Shown: piece after piece, positions 1 to 11,456 of the stretch
Layout: every line of letters begins with the position of its first letter
Position numbering within the stretch: position 1 is the first letter of the stretch
DNA from: Sphagnum compactum
Lineage: Eukaryota > Bryophyta > Sphagnopsida > Sphagnales
DNA length: 64,000 bases
NCBI GenBank assembly: GCA_965153455.1
Contig: OZ234502.1
Location: 227,267 to 291,266, forward strand
Reading direction: 5' to 3'
Notes under the pieces: generated by a model
Seen by the model: only the letters and a program-made list of their open reading frames with translations
What the model was told of the DNA's origin: nothing
The model's database searches: none
Made by a program: the position numbers and the translations under genes

Positions 1-533
1 TTGTTCCAATCACATGTGGGTAAATAGGTTATTATGCACAAGCATGTAGGCATTTCATTCAAAGTGATAATGTATAGATAAGGTTTTATGTGTTACATTG
101 ACAATCTAACTCAAATAATAGAATGTAGGAAATTGGAAGTAAGATACATTTGTTTTGAAATTAAATATAGGTACAAAGTGGATTCAAATTCAATGAATTA
201 TATAAGTAATTGAATTTAGTTCAAGTGCTGAATATGAAACTTCAAAAAGTTCTTATCACAAATTGTCATTACAACCAAATTGGATTCCCATGACTTGATA
301 ATGTGAACATAAACTTTGTCAATAATTCATCTCAACATGAGAATTAACACCAAAACACCATTTCATGTTCTCTTCAATGGATTTGAAAGTTCCAAAGTGT
401 TCAAGATTTAATGTGTACCACAATACTGCTCCACATGAACAATTTATTCAAAGATGTCAAAATACAATCAATTATTTTTAATTGAAACACACAATGAAAA
501 AGAAAATGCCCACAAATAAGGAAATTGTCACAC

Positions 534-1918
534 CTTGAATCTGTAACCAAGCTTTGAATGAGGTTTTTGCCAATTTCAGTCACATCATTGTGAACACTTG
601 CCACAACATTAGAATCGTATGATAGTGACAAAATTTTGACATTGTCATTCAAGTCCTTTGGGATCCACATTTGTGGCCAGCATATGCATTCTTCTTTACC
701 ATCGATGGGGCGTGTTGTCCATGTTTGTTTCCAATCATCATCAATCCCATAAGCAATCCCATGGAAGAATATTATGGTCAAATTCGGGTTTTTTGAAGTA
801 CAATCAGGATTTAAATCATGCACTGGATATTTCTACAAAAGAAAAAAAAAGAAATGTCAACAAGATTCATCAAATAAGTCTTGAAAATAATTTGATTACA
901 TATAAAATTTAAAAAATGCAAGATTCATGAAATGTACAATCACAATATTTGACAAAATACATATAGTCAATTGAAAATGTAAACTACAACAAGATAATAA
1001 TCTTTGAATTTAACAATACCATATTCATCTTGCCAAATAATTAAAATTAAAATTTTGATTCCATTCCCATATTTGTAGTTTTTTGAGGCTTGTTTATTTT
1101 CTTTCAAAAAGTCAAGTGAATCACAGAAAAAGATCATTTACATGCAAAGTAAGTTTCAAAATATAATTCAATAATTGACTATCATTGCATAACGGTATGA
1201 TGGAATATTAGCCAATAAATTTAAGGACTAATGCTAAAAATTGAAATCTTCAAATTTTAAGTTCTTTAATTAAAACCACCTAAATAATCTAATTATTTTC
1301 ATTTCACTACTTTTTCCACAAATTTTGGCCACCAAGGGTTGCAATTCTTAAGGGATTAGGACACAATCACAAGAGTAATGTCCAAGAAAATTATTTAAGA
1401 ATTATATTGTTGGATTTAAACCACTTTGGAGTTCCTCACAATCTACATCGAAGTTGCAATCTTTACACATTCTATATATGAACATAGCCAATGCCAATTG
1501 ACGAAATTTCCTCTCACCAATTTTACTTGTTATAGCAAAATGAATCCCAAATGTAAGAGTTTGTCTTGATATCACTTCATTTCATATTGGTTGATTTAAA
1601 CAATGCAACGGAGAAGCAAGCAAAATTATTGGTATTCAACAAGGAAGCTCATAAACTAATATCAAATTTCAACATGTTGCTTTAGAAAACCCAAAAAAAA
1701 GAGTTGTGCAAAACAAGTTCAATCATAAAATCAAGAGGACTCACCACATGGGTGCCTTGTCTAGAGCTTGAAGGAGCATTTTCACCCAGGACTGGAGGTG
1801 TGTTGATCACACCAGGGTTCCGCGTAACATCTCCTTTTCTTTTTTTTGGTGGCCCTTGTGAAACATCGACATCTTTTCTCTTATATTGAGAGAATGAATT
1901 TTCCATATCTCCAACCAC
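534..1918 (-). CDS. HNL immune receptor gene, copy 1, exons 1-2 (5' part; continues off the left edge)
   Basis: First two exons of a hydrolase-NB-ARC-LRR receptor, a class of intracellular immune receptor of non-flowering plants. Exon 1 (1745-1918) starts at the first ATG (MVGDMENSFSQ), is basic and low-complexity (PPKKRKGDV), encodes 58 residues and ends at a GTGAGT donor in phase 0. Exon 2 starts at 832 after TTTTGTAG, in the matching phase, and runs to 534 before a GTGTGA donor. It encodes the start of an alpha/beta-hydrolase (SERAC1-like) fold: the strand and oxyanion turn LTIIFFHGIAYG, then DDDWKQTWTT, CWPQMWIPKDL and VKILSLSYDSN, ending LIQSLVTDSR. Both Trp codons that are stops in the right-hand copy are intact TGG here (about 665 and 731). 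Exon 3 with the nucleophile elbow, the NB-ARC and the LRRs would lie beyond position 1. Open reading continues past 534 to 401 only as intron read-through. Whether the full gene is functional cannot be judged. Confidence 0.85.
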
Positions 1919-2301
1919 TCAAATTCCATTCATTAACTCCTCTCGTATATGTTCTCTCTTCACTTTCCGCTCTCCTAAAACCGGGTAGAAGTCATTTACC
2001 CTCTCAAGAGCATACATGTTATAAAGTGTCTCCATCACAACATAGATTCACAGAACCTGATCCTTCCTATAGCTTTCTAGACATATTGATGCGTTTCCGC
2101 TTCACAATGTCCCTGAAATTTCCACACTCTTCTCTTACTCTTTTGCTCCCATTTCTTCATAAACTCTTCTTTTCACATATCTTTCTTATTTGTTTTCTCC
2201 TCCCCTAAAACTTCCTAGAAGGATTGTGCCAGCACTGACGGCAGGTACATGTTTACCGATTCTGTGCGCACTCAACCATTCATTCATCTCTGTCTTAGAC
2301 C

Positions 2302-2500
2302 CAAGTGCTCAATTTCCATCTCATAATTGAGGATAGAGTTGGCAATGTAAGGCTGATCTGGAAACGTGTATTATTGGTTCCGTCCAGGCTCCATTTATTG
2401 TCAAGTGCTCGATTTCTATCTCATAATTGAGGATAGAGTTGGCAATGTAAGGTTGATCTGTAAACGTGTTTTATTGGTCCCGTCCAGGCTCCATTATTGT
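2302..2500. repeat. 100-bp tandem duplication in the HNL 5' flank
   Basis: Two adjacent 100-bp units, each starting CAAGTGCTC and containing the same stretch around TTGAGGATAGAGTTGGCAAT. The same doublet is at 49097-49295. The inverted copy of this flank near 22040-22175 carries one unit only, so it predates the tandem duplication or lost a unit. Confidence 0.85.
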
Positions 2501-2636
2501 CAGGATTCTTGTTTTATATCAAGATGTTTCCTGTTTGCTGATTTCACCCAGTGTCAGTGGCAGAGATAATATTGGGCAAGTCATCTTTACTTGGTGACAT
2601 GGGTGACTATGATTACAGTAGCTTGAGCCTCTTGAG

Positions 2637-3500
2637 GGAGAAGGAAGCTACATGGATGGTCGATAGCAAATAAATCCAGAGTCGAAAAAAGTATATTGTA
2701 GAGAGGTAGATATGTTATACATAGGTGGGTGTTGGGCATGGGACCATGGGTTTGACATGTGTGAATCTACCTCGTAGGGTAGATGCTACCAGCTTCAGAA
2801 ACCTATTCCTAATTATTGCAACTTTGGTTATTTGCGAATCTTGAAGGTTGGCCCCCCTACCAATTTGGAGGTAAATATATCAATGACGTCTTGGTAGAGA
2901 GTCCTGAGAATACCTATGACTCACTGGCGATGTAGACTATTGTTGGGTGGGTATTATGAACTGCACAAACCCCTGCTGGGTATCATGGCGATTTTAAAAG
3001 TTCATAATCACAATTCTCAGAAATATCAAATACCCCTTTTTTAATGTATAACCCATTGTTCACAATTTTTTTTAATTAATCAAATAACCACCGGTTCTTT
3101 CAAGGGTTTGATATCTCCAAAACCGGCGAATCTCCGGATCTGAAACGTTTGAAAACCATGCAGTTATTTTGTAAAAATCAAATTTGCCGCGGACACTGAT
3201 CTTGGTAGACACGAGTGACACGCGGGGGTGGGGTGGGGTGGGGGGGGGGGGGGGGAATGGGGGCAATGAAATAATGAGCGCTTGCTGGGCCTCACATCTT
3301 TACACAAGAGAAATTTGTGGATGTGTTGAAAAAGCAGGCGTTGTTGGTGGGCACAGCAAGCAAGTCACTTTCAGCTACCTGTACGAAGTTACTGGGAATC
3401 AACTGCGACCCAACCCATTACTGACGCAGTCCATTTTTAAAATTAGTGAGTCGGTGACCCGGTCAAAAGTTAGTGACCAGTGTTCGAGCAGGAGGCCTAC
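2637..3500. repeat. Repeat segment shared in inverted orientation with 21050-21930 and 30690-31340
   Basis: Continues the left HNL flank but is absent beside the right HNL copy. Its reverse complement is found at 21050-21930 and, in part, at 30690-31340. Open frames in it (3184-3528 plus) are also present in the inverted copies but show no domain and are probably not coding. No gene recognised. Confidence 0.7.
3223..3255 (+). other. G-rich run, candidate G-quadruplex
   Basis: Short G tracts (GGGGGTGGGGTGGGG) run into an uninterrupted poly-G. The equivalent place in the inverted copies is C-rich but of different length (about 21342-21358 and 30974-30998), so the tract is unstable between copies. 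Confidence 0.6.
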
Positions 3501-3727
3501 GGCGCCTGCAAGAAATTCTGGACGCTAGTGAAGCCACCTAACTCCTGCCAATTTGAGATCTTGAGACCTGATTTGTTCTTTTCCCTCTCTCTCTCTTTCC
3601 CTTGCTCTCTTGCTGAGTCTGTTTCTCTCTTCCACCCAATCTGTTGCTTTCTCATGTGTAGCCTCTCTCTCTCTCTCTCAACTTCAAATCTATTGTGTTC
3701 ATAAATTTTATTTTGACTAGTGGGAAC
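3418..3727 (+). repeat. CT-rich module, direct copy of those at 20371 and 29996
   Basis: Begins TTACTGACGCAGTC and contains GTGACCCGGTCAAAAG, GCCACCTAACTCCTGCC and a CT-dinucleotide run (3661-3679). The same module is at 20371-20745 and 29996-30370, where the CT run differs in length. It looks like a gene's promoter/5'-UTR piece, but no coding exon follows here. Confidence 0.7.
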
Positions 3728-3945
3728 TAATTTGAGGGTTAATCCTTTTGGGAAATAAGATCAATCTGGGGTTAATTCATCTTGAGAAATAAGATCACTT
3801 TGAGGGTTAATCCTTCTGGGAAATAAGATTAATCTGGAGTTCATTCTTTCTGAGAAGTAAGATTACTTTGAAGGTAAATCCTTTTGGGGAATGAGAGGAA
3901 TTTTGGGGTTGACCTTTATTGGAAATAAGGCTATTCTGGGGGGGT
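3728..3945 (+). repeat. Degenerate tandem repeat, unit about 41 bp
   Basis: Five to six imperfect units built on GGGTTAATCCTTTTGGGAAA followed by TAAGATCAATCTGG. The flanking modules at 20.7 and 30.3 kb keep only the first unit. Confidence 0.7.
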
Positions 3946-6839
3946 TGTTGTTTTGGGATTCATTTTACATGGAGTAACTGTATGATTGGCTAATAATATG
4001 ACTAATTTGAATTTAACAAAATAAAAAAGAGGACCATTTTGAGGATTGATCCTTTTTGGGAAATAAGAGTAATTTTGGTCAACTAAATACAATTATTTGT
4101 GGGCTTAACTGATTTAGAAGTCACTATGTGTAGGGTAAAGCCCTAGGGTGGGGACATTTTCAAAATAAAGGACCTAGGACGAGGCAATAGTCCAGAGATA
4201 TCATAATTGATGAAATATCTCAAGGTTATGGTCTTGTGATATCCGGAGTAGAATCTAGATTTCAAATTTTGAAATCTAGATAGGATATCAGAATCCTACC
4301 TAGGAAGAATATCACAATATTACCTAGATCTCCATATGAAGTAAGTATGGTGGTAAAGGAAAAGGTTTTGGGTAAGGTGTAGGGTGGTTGATAGGGCTAG
4401 AAAGTGAATGTTTAAAGGTAGGTAGATGAAGTATCCTAAGTTTTTGAAAGCTTTTAATTAGGTTTGAAAAAAGTTAATCCGGATTATGAAAACTAACTTG
4501 AATATGCAATAGATATTGTGACATTCTCAAAAACTGGTGAAATATTATAAAAATGTATTTGATATCCTTTTTGGATATTTGAAATGGTTTTTCTTTAAAA
4601 AATACTAAATAACTAGTTCAATTTTCAAAATCTATTTTGAAAACTAGATCCAATGGATTTTTTTAAATGTGATATTTGCCCAACATGGTGTGAACTCAAC
4701 ATATAAACATTGTTTTGCAAGGTAAAAAGTGTGGCATGCACAATTGGTCCAAGTGTGAACCCATTACATAAATATAAGGTGAACTCAACATATGAACATT
4801 ATTATGCAAGGTATATATTCAATTTTTGAAGATCCAAATATGAAAGGAAATCTTACTTGGGTTGCATGGTAAACATGTTTCTCTAAGTGTGAACACATTA
4901 TTGAACTGATTTTTTTTTCAAAACCTAATTTTAAAAATTTATTTGAAACTTTAGTGACAAAGATAATTCAAAAATCAATATCTCATGCACCTTAGGTCTA
5001 AAAATTATGAAACAAATTCCATTAAATCCTGGTCATTCAAGATTTTTCCAATATTACCAAGAATGCACCTAGATTCCACTAATTTTTTTCATTTTGATTT
5101 AATTCAATTGTCATTACAAAAAATGTTCAATATTCAATAACTTGTGTAACATGGTTCCAAACACTAGAATACAAATTGTTGTAAATGTAACCAATTTTTG
5201 CAACTAAAAATTGTCAATATAGTTGCAAATGATAATTTTTATTTGCTAAAATTGGTTGCAAATGACTATTTTATTCTAGTGAAATGTCACAAAACCAATG
5301 TGTGCACCTTATGCATTGAGAGCTTTTCAAGAATACCAAGTGTGTAATTGGAAACCTTACAATTTTGTGTTATCTTAATGTGACAAACTTTGAAAAGCTA
5401 ATTGTTTTCATATTTTGAATTTTTGTTCAATTTTAGTGACAAAACTCACTTAAATTCAATATTTCCCGAATCATTTGTTGTCTTGATTGTAAACCCATTA
5501 CAAAATAGACTAAACTCAACATATGACCATTGTTTTGCAAGGTGTATGTATGAATTTAAGTATATTTGTAACTCATGGAATTTCTTAAAATTATTATTGA
5601 CATTGTAAAAAAGGATAAAGATGAAAAGATTGTTATAGAACAAACACAATTAATTGATGAAATCAAATGGTTTGTATGTCTTCTTTCATCCATAATTTAT
5701 TGTTCATGAATGTCATTTTTACATTTATTTTATTTAAACCATTCTCGCATTGTTGCATCTTAGACATTTTTATATGTAAATTGATATGATATTCCATTAT
5801 AATTACAGATTTAAATTAAATTATTGAAACTAGTGGAAATGGAAATGGAAATATTACTAACCACACAATGCATCAATCATTTAAACATATTGATATTATG
5901 ACCTCAAGTGCAACTAAATTACATAACCTTGGATGAATCCAAAGCTTTTTTTCCCAGTCAAAGGGTTCTCGTTATTATAATAGTTCCTTGCAATATACTG
6001 CAATTGCAAAGGAAAACACATGTTCTTGGATGGTGATTTAATAGATTACGATATTTGTAGTTTAAAATAAAATAAAATAAATTACTTTAAAAAGTGGAAA
6101 CATGTTAATTTGTAGACCAAAACCTTAAGAGCCTTGAAACATGATTATTTAAAGAAATCATTATGACAATTTCCTAGTTGCAAAGGGAAAGGGCAATTGG
6201 AGAAGCTTTTCCCCTTTGTTTTTTCCTTTTGTTTTTCTCTCTCTCTTTTCTTGCACACCATTTGAGGAATAATTAATATGTCAGACTGTGGTAGTTGGTA
6301 TGGCACTAACATTGGCGAACTAGATTTGTGTGGAGATTCCTGACAATGGTTAATACTCTAATCGTTAAAAAATCTGAAAAAATAAAACTTCGCAAGAAAC
6401 ATTTTCTAGAAAAAAATTGATATGCTATATAGCAAAAAATTGAGTTGCCAGAGGGAAGAGAGTTTGGATATCTCTGGACCCCTCGAGTCATCTGGTAGGT
6501 ATGAGGCAATCAGATCTGCTATGAGTAAGCGAAGCCAACAAGCAAGTGATTGGATTTATTGTGACTAAGAAATTAAGAAAAGCAATTAAATCCAACACTG
6601 AGTAAGTTAGCGAAGGAATGAGCAAGTAAATTGGATCTATCTCTTTTGAGTAAGAAAATAAGACAAGAAATTGCGTGGGTTTGTTGCAAAAGTAACAAAA
6701 TAACAGAAGCAATAGGGATCCGTTGTGAAGTGAGAAAATAATTAAAGAGAACCAAATCAGATCTGATGTCAGTAGATGAGTTTATGATCAGTTGGGTTTT
6801 TTTGTGTTGCAATGTAGTTGCGAAATTCATATGTTGGTA
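3946..6839. other. AT-rich spacer, no gene recognised
   Basis: No open frame with a recognisable domain. A phrase based on GTGAACTCAACATAT and CATTGTTTTGCAAGGT recurs near 4690, 4781 and 5512, suggesting an old dispersed repeat. 6500-6830 has a weak internal repetition (GAGTAAG-, GCAAGTAAATTGG-like phrases). The only element with definable ends is the 120-bp CACTA-like MITE at 5162-5281. Confidence 0.6.
5162..5281. mobile_element. 120-bp CACTA-like MITE with 3-bp target duplication
   Basis: Begins CACTAGAATACAAATTG and ends ATTTTATTCTAGTG; the termini are inverted repeats of about 11 bp with one mismatch. AAA stands directly before the first base and directly after the last, a 3-bp target-site duplication of the kind CACTA elements make. 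Subterminal GCAACCAATTTT-like repeats continue the symmetry. The terminus CACTAGAA is shared with the larger element at 59624-61281. Confidence 0.8.
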
Positions 6840-9480
6840 GCAGTATGGAGAATATAGAATGTAATTTGCAATGCATAAGTAGTAGACGACAACCCAGACA
6901 TGTAGACAAATACCCTTAACTGGTGATGGAGAGATCCATGTGAAGGAAAAGCCTAATCAGTCATATTAATCAAACTGACATAGCGCATCTCGCTGAGGAG
7001 TTGCCAAGGAGTCATGAGTTGGGCCACCATAAGATGATTACCTCCAGGCTGCTGAAGACCTTGTTATTAGTCTTACCTGACCCCTTCTACCAATTTTTGG
7101 TGAGCCAGTGATGACTAAAACTTTAGTAGTAGCACATGCAATCCACCAAATATTAAACCCTTAGCAGGTCCTGGACTGGGTCGACCCCTTCCCCTCAAAA
7201 AAAGACCTCTCTCTCTCGCCATCATTACAGGCAACGAAAAAAAGGAAAGCCAATTCAGACTGTGACCGCTAGCACAAATCGTAATTTGTGAGATCCTTAC
7301 ATATGACATTTGCTTTTGATCTCTATACATAGGGGGCCTTCTATTCCTCATATATGTCACCTGCTTTCATCACATTCATGATATCGATATTTGGAAATTG
7401 AAAAATGTTATACCTTCTATTGTGCTGGGTTACTGCTCCCAAGCTGACTTATGTATCCCAATAACTCCAAAGCTTTAGTCCACTTTTTGGAACTGGGCCA
7501 ATTTGTAATGGAATTCATACTCAAGAAATTTTCTAGTTGTTTGAAAAAATTCATCAGAAAAGAGATATTTTGAGTAATGTTCATCTCATGTTTATTTTGG
7601 GTTGTTGTAGATAGACAGACTATTTATTTTATTTTTGAAAGGTTTTAATAACAAGTCACCATTCATTGCTATTTTTTTCTTTGGGATGCTCACAAGCTGG
7701 TACTAATACTCCACCAAAAACTTGAAAAATAAAAACACTAAGTATCATGGCAAGTTCAACATCTCAATGTCCAATAATTATTTTATTTTAAGGATTTCAT
7801 GTAAAAATATATATTCTTGTACATATTAAAACATTCTTTATTTTTCTTCATAATTCAACAGTTATGAAAGTTATATAACTCATATTGAAGCTGCTTAGGT
7901 AGGATCGTATAAAGGGGGAAGAGTTAGTGCATAGAGCTGGGAGGATTGCAGAATTGAAAAACTTGCAAGAGAGAAAGTAAAGGGGCAGGGTCCATGGTTT
8001 TTTTTTGTGTTGTACACTCTGAAACCACGGCTGGGAGTGGGGGAGGATTTGTTTTCCTTCAGCTAATGGAAGGCCCAAGGTGCCTTGCTTTTGTTCCTTT
8101 TAAGTCTTGGGGGCGAGAAGGATTGGTGGCAGTAAGTATGGGGAATATAAAATGCAATTTGCAGTGCACAAGTCGCAGGCAACAACCCAGACATGTAGAC
8201 AAATTACTAAAGCTGGGGATGCAGAGATCCATGTGAGGGAAAAGCCTGATCAGTCATATTAATCAAACTGACATAGCACATCATAGCACATCTCGCTGAG
8301 GAGTCTTGAAGACTCCAACTCTCCCACCGGGCCACCATAAGATGACGACCTCCAGGCTGCTCAAGACCCCTTCTGCACTTTTTCGGTGTGCCAGTGATGA
8401 GTGACATAGTAGCACATGCAATCCACCAAATACTGAACCCTTAGCAGGTCCTAGACCGGCTCCACCCCTTCCCCTTGGAAAAAGACCTCCCTCTGCTGCC
8501 ATCATCACAGGCAAAGAAAAAAGAAAGCCAATTCAGACTTTGGATGGTCTACAAATCATAATTTGTGAGATCCCTACATATGGCATCTGCTTCTGATCCC
8601 TATACATAGGGGGCCTTCTAGTCCTCTTATATGTCACCTTCTTTCACCACATTTATGATATGGATATTTGAAAATTGAAAAAAGTTTATACCTTCTGTTT
8701 TCTTAGGTTACTGATCCCAAGCTGACTTATGTATCCTAATAACTCTTTCAAAGCTTTCCTCCACTTTTTGGAACTGGGCCAATTTGTAATGCAATTCATC
8801 CTTGAATTTTTTTCTAGATATTGACTTTCATTACAAGAATCAAATAGCAAACTTGAGCCATATGTACTGGAGATCAGCTCGAGGAGTGGGGGAGGGAAGT
8901 TGTATACAAAAGTACCATCATGGGTTTTTCTGGCTACCAAATTTTGCATTGTTGTGATTTTTTTCTTTAAAATGAATATAATTTCTTGTTCTTTGAAAAA
9001 AACATTTATCAGAAATGAGATGTTTTGGGTACTGTTCACCAGATGTCTATTTTTGGCTGTTGTAGATAAACAGATTATTAAATTTATTTTGGAAAGGTTC
9101 TAACAACAAGTAACCATTTATTGCTATTTTTTTCCTTCGGGATGCTCACAAGCTGGTACTAACACTCCAGGAAAAACTTGAAAAAATAAAAACACTGAGA
9201 GTATCATGGCAAGTTCAACATCTCAATGTTCAATAATTATTTTATTTTGAAAATTTCGAGTAAAAACAAAATATTCTTGTACATATTAAAACACTCTTTG
9301 TTTTCTTTCATAATTCCTTTTTTGAATAAATATGTTTTGAAAATTTTAATGATTCAAAAAGTTATATAATTCATATTGAAACTACCTAGGTACAACAATA
9401 AAGTGGAAAGAGCTCGTGGATACAAATGGGAAGAGTGGAAAATTGAAATACCTACAAGAGAGAAAGTAAAGGGGGAGGTT
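6840..9480. repeat. Direct duplication of a 1.2-1.3-kb unrecognised segment
   Basis: About 6840-7985 and 8128-9480 are diverged direct copies. Shared landmarks are ACCCAGACATGTAGACAAAT, TCGCTGAGGAG, GCAGGTCCTGGACTGG / GCAGGTCCTAGACCGG and CCCAAGCTGACTTATGTATC. On the minus strand both copies can read a short stretch ending in WPSSKKW.KAL..LLGYISQLG, followed by a GTATA donor-like site, so this may be a duplicated gene fragment. No family recognised and no copy is open over its length. Confidence 0.65.
8046..8125 (+). repeat. Fragment of the repeat also at 19626-19705 and 29247-29325
   Basis: Shares TTGTTTTCCTT, GAAGGCCCAAGGTGCCTTGC and the following GCTTTTATTCCTTTTAAG phrase with the two large repeats further right. 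It sits exactly between the two copies of the duplicated segment described for 6840-9480. Confidence 0.7.
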
Positions 9481-10040
9481 CCACAACACCTTCCACTCCA
9501 ACTTTGATCACAAAAAGTTTCAACTAGAAGCTAGTTTTACATACGTATGTACTGATCTCATAGTCTGTGGAAAGGATGGCCTTGTTTTCCTTACCTCAAA
9601 GTTTTTCTGCAGACTACTAGTAGTGTAGTGCAAATCCCCCAATTCCCACCAAGAGAAAGTTGATAAATTAAACAAACCTTTGAAAACTTTCATCAGATAA
9701 TGATGATGGGCCAGAATGAACCAGCAGCCACCAATGCACCAGTTGGCCATTCTGTCCACTGGATGGCCTACGTTTTTTCATTCAGCGCCAGATGAGGTTC
9801 ATCACAGTCCATTTCTTTTTGTTGCTGATCACTGTACTTCTTCTTTTTTTCGGTTCTTGGCCATTTTTCCTCTAAACCTGACCTCACACATAGCTACCTT
9901 GCTCACTTTCCTACCCTCATAAGTACTGCACCAACCTTGGTTTACCTTATTTATTATCCCCTACTAACATAGCTACCTAATAACTAGTTATCCTATTGAG
10001 TTAGCTACTGTATTAACCACCTACCCTACTAACCTAGTTA
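9481..10040. other. Spacer with dispersed repeat fragments
   Basis: A phrase around 9711-9745 (CCAGCAGCCACCAATGCACC) recurs at 29083-29105 in slightly changed form. The stretch from 9900 grades into short CCTACTAAC / TAGTTACT phrases that lead into the 40-bp tandem array. No gene recognised. Confidence 0.5.
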
Positions 10041-10200
10041 CTCTATTAATTACATGCCCTACTAACTTAACCACTGTACTAACTATTAATTACATGCCTT
10101 ACTAACTTAACCACTGTACTAACTATTAATTACATGCCCTACTAACTTAACCATTGTACTAACTATTAATTACATGCCCTACTAACTTAACCATTGTACT
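10041..10200 (+). repeat. Four 40-bp tandem repeats
   Basis: Units start at 10041, 10081, 10121 and 10161. Each reads AACTATTAATTACATGC, then CCTACTAACTTAACCA and TTGTACT, with one to three changes per unit. Confidence 0.95.
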
Positions 10201-10208
10201 AAATTTTT

Positions 10209-11098
10209 AAGGTTTAATGAAATAATACAATTGTATTCTATATCTTTTTCAAAGAGAATGGACAAAAATTAGATTGGAGAGATCACACAAAGGTAAAAGA
10301 CATATCTTCTCTTTTGGTTTTGTACGAAATTTATTTGATTGTTTTTAAAGATTAAGGTATTTTCTTTTAGTCAATAAATATTTACAGTTTAAAACTTTTA
10401 AATTTTGGTTTCTAATTTTTTCCTATGTTTTTTTAAATTTGTTTATTTTGCATTATATAATTTGTATAGTTTGTATGGTTTTTTGGGTTTAGGGCATATA
10501 TCACTAGGACTTTTTTTTGTTAGGGTTGTAATAAGGCTTATGGCAAAATATCATTTAGATTTTTTGGGTTATGTTTTATGATTTAGTGTATAGGAATTTG
10601 GTTCATATATTTCAGACCTTAAGGTTTATACTCTAAATTTTGCTCATTGTATTGGTTTTTGATCTTATCACTTATTTAGATTTATACCATAATTACGAAT
10701 ATCTTTTGTTTCCATATGTTCCATAGTTGTTAGAGTTTAATATTTTCTAACCCACTTTTGTAGGACTTATGATCTTTTAGGGTTGCGTTTTTAATTGGGA
10801 CTACAAACTTTAGTGGAACGTTGTCATCTTTTATTCCTAAAGGTATGCATTTATCTCTTATTACTTCTTATATATATATATATATATATATATTCACAAT
10901 TCACCTCTTTCCATTTCCTAGTTATTGGATATAGAAAGGGCGTCAAGTTTCATTAAATATACAACCAAAAATAAAGGTTTATACCTTTACACTTATATTT
11001 CATATTCAATATATTTTTGTAGTTTGATTTTTTCATATCCATATGCGAATATTGCATTGACTTCCCCACAACCAGCATGGGTTTTATGGCTTAAGGTA
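10209..11098. repeat. Left arm of transposon copy A; internal repeat related to 15396 and 16845
   Basis: 10209-10350 (ATTGGAGAGATCACACAAAGG) resembles 15396-15490 and, more weakly, 16845-16985 in the same orientation; copy B has the equivalents near 25487 and 26970. 10869-10892 is a TA dinucleotide run. No coding sequence recognised. Confidence 0.55.
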
Positions 11099-11405
11099 AG
11101 TATTGTATTTTGCACCTTTCAAACAATGTGCATTAATTATCATTATGTGGGTATTGCTACATGGGGTTTTCAGACATTGTGGGTTTACGGTTCAATCCAG
11201 GTATTGCATATGTGAACATTTTCAATGATGGAAGGTTTAATAGCTCAATGTGGGTATTGCCAAAGTTTGTTTTAGTATATGAGTTCATAATGTAAGTATT
11301 GTACATTATGTACATTGGAACAGTAGGTATTTTATATCATGATATGGGTATTGTAATGGGAATTCCAAATCACAACATTGATTTTAAAGGAGCCATATAT
11401 GTATT
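11099..11405 (+). repeat. Left cluster of GGTATTGCA-type motifs
   Basis: Motif starts (RGTATT) at 11099, 11150, 11200, 11253, 11295, 11326, 11347 and near 11400, the first four spaced 50-53 bp. Typical form is TGGGTATTGCA. The cluster lies just upstream of the transposase coding region and mirrors arrays on the other side of it, as expected for subterminal transposase-binding sites. Confidence 0.65.
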
Positions 11406-11456
11406 GCATTTTGGGTTTTTGTTCAATGACAAATGTTTATAGAATTATAAATTCTC

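Larger units (their letters stand above)
1..2636. repeat. Segmental duplication, left copy (HNL exons 1-2 plus 5' flank)
   Basis: Matches 46795-49431 in the same orientation, with only scattered substitutions and very few indels (by eye about 98% identical). It covers the first two HNL exons, their introns and about 0.7 kb of 5' flank. Similarity ends after CTTGAG at 2636: the left copy goes on to GGAGAAGG and the right to TTTTCAAAG. The left boundary is outside the window. The pair shows a recent duplication of the HNL locus. Confidence 0.95.

Noticed and set aside
401-533. Open frame continuing from HNL exon 2 to 401
   Set aside because: It lies past the GTGTGA donor at 533; the right-hand copy shows that the frame joins exon 3 in phase, so this is intron read-through.
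3184-3528. 114-residue plus-strand frame, conserved in the inverted copies
   Set aside because: Runs through the poly-G tract as a Gly run, shows no domain, and is changed at both ends in each copy. Conservation is explained by recent duplication.
8686-9039. 117-residue minus-strand frame
   Set aside because: Only its C-terminal third is shared with the duplicate segment, where the frame is broken; not supported as a gene.
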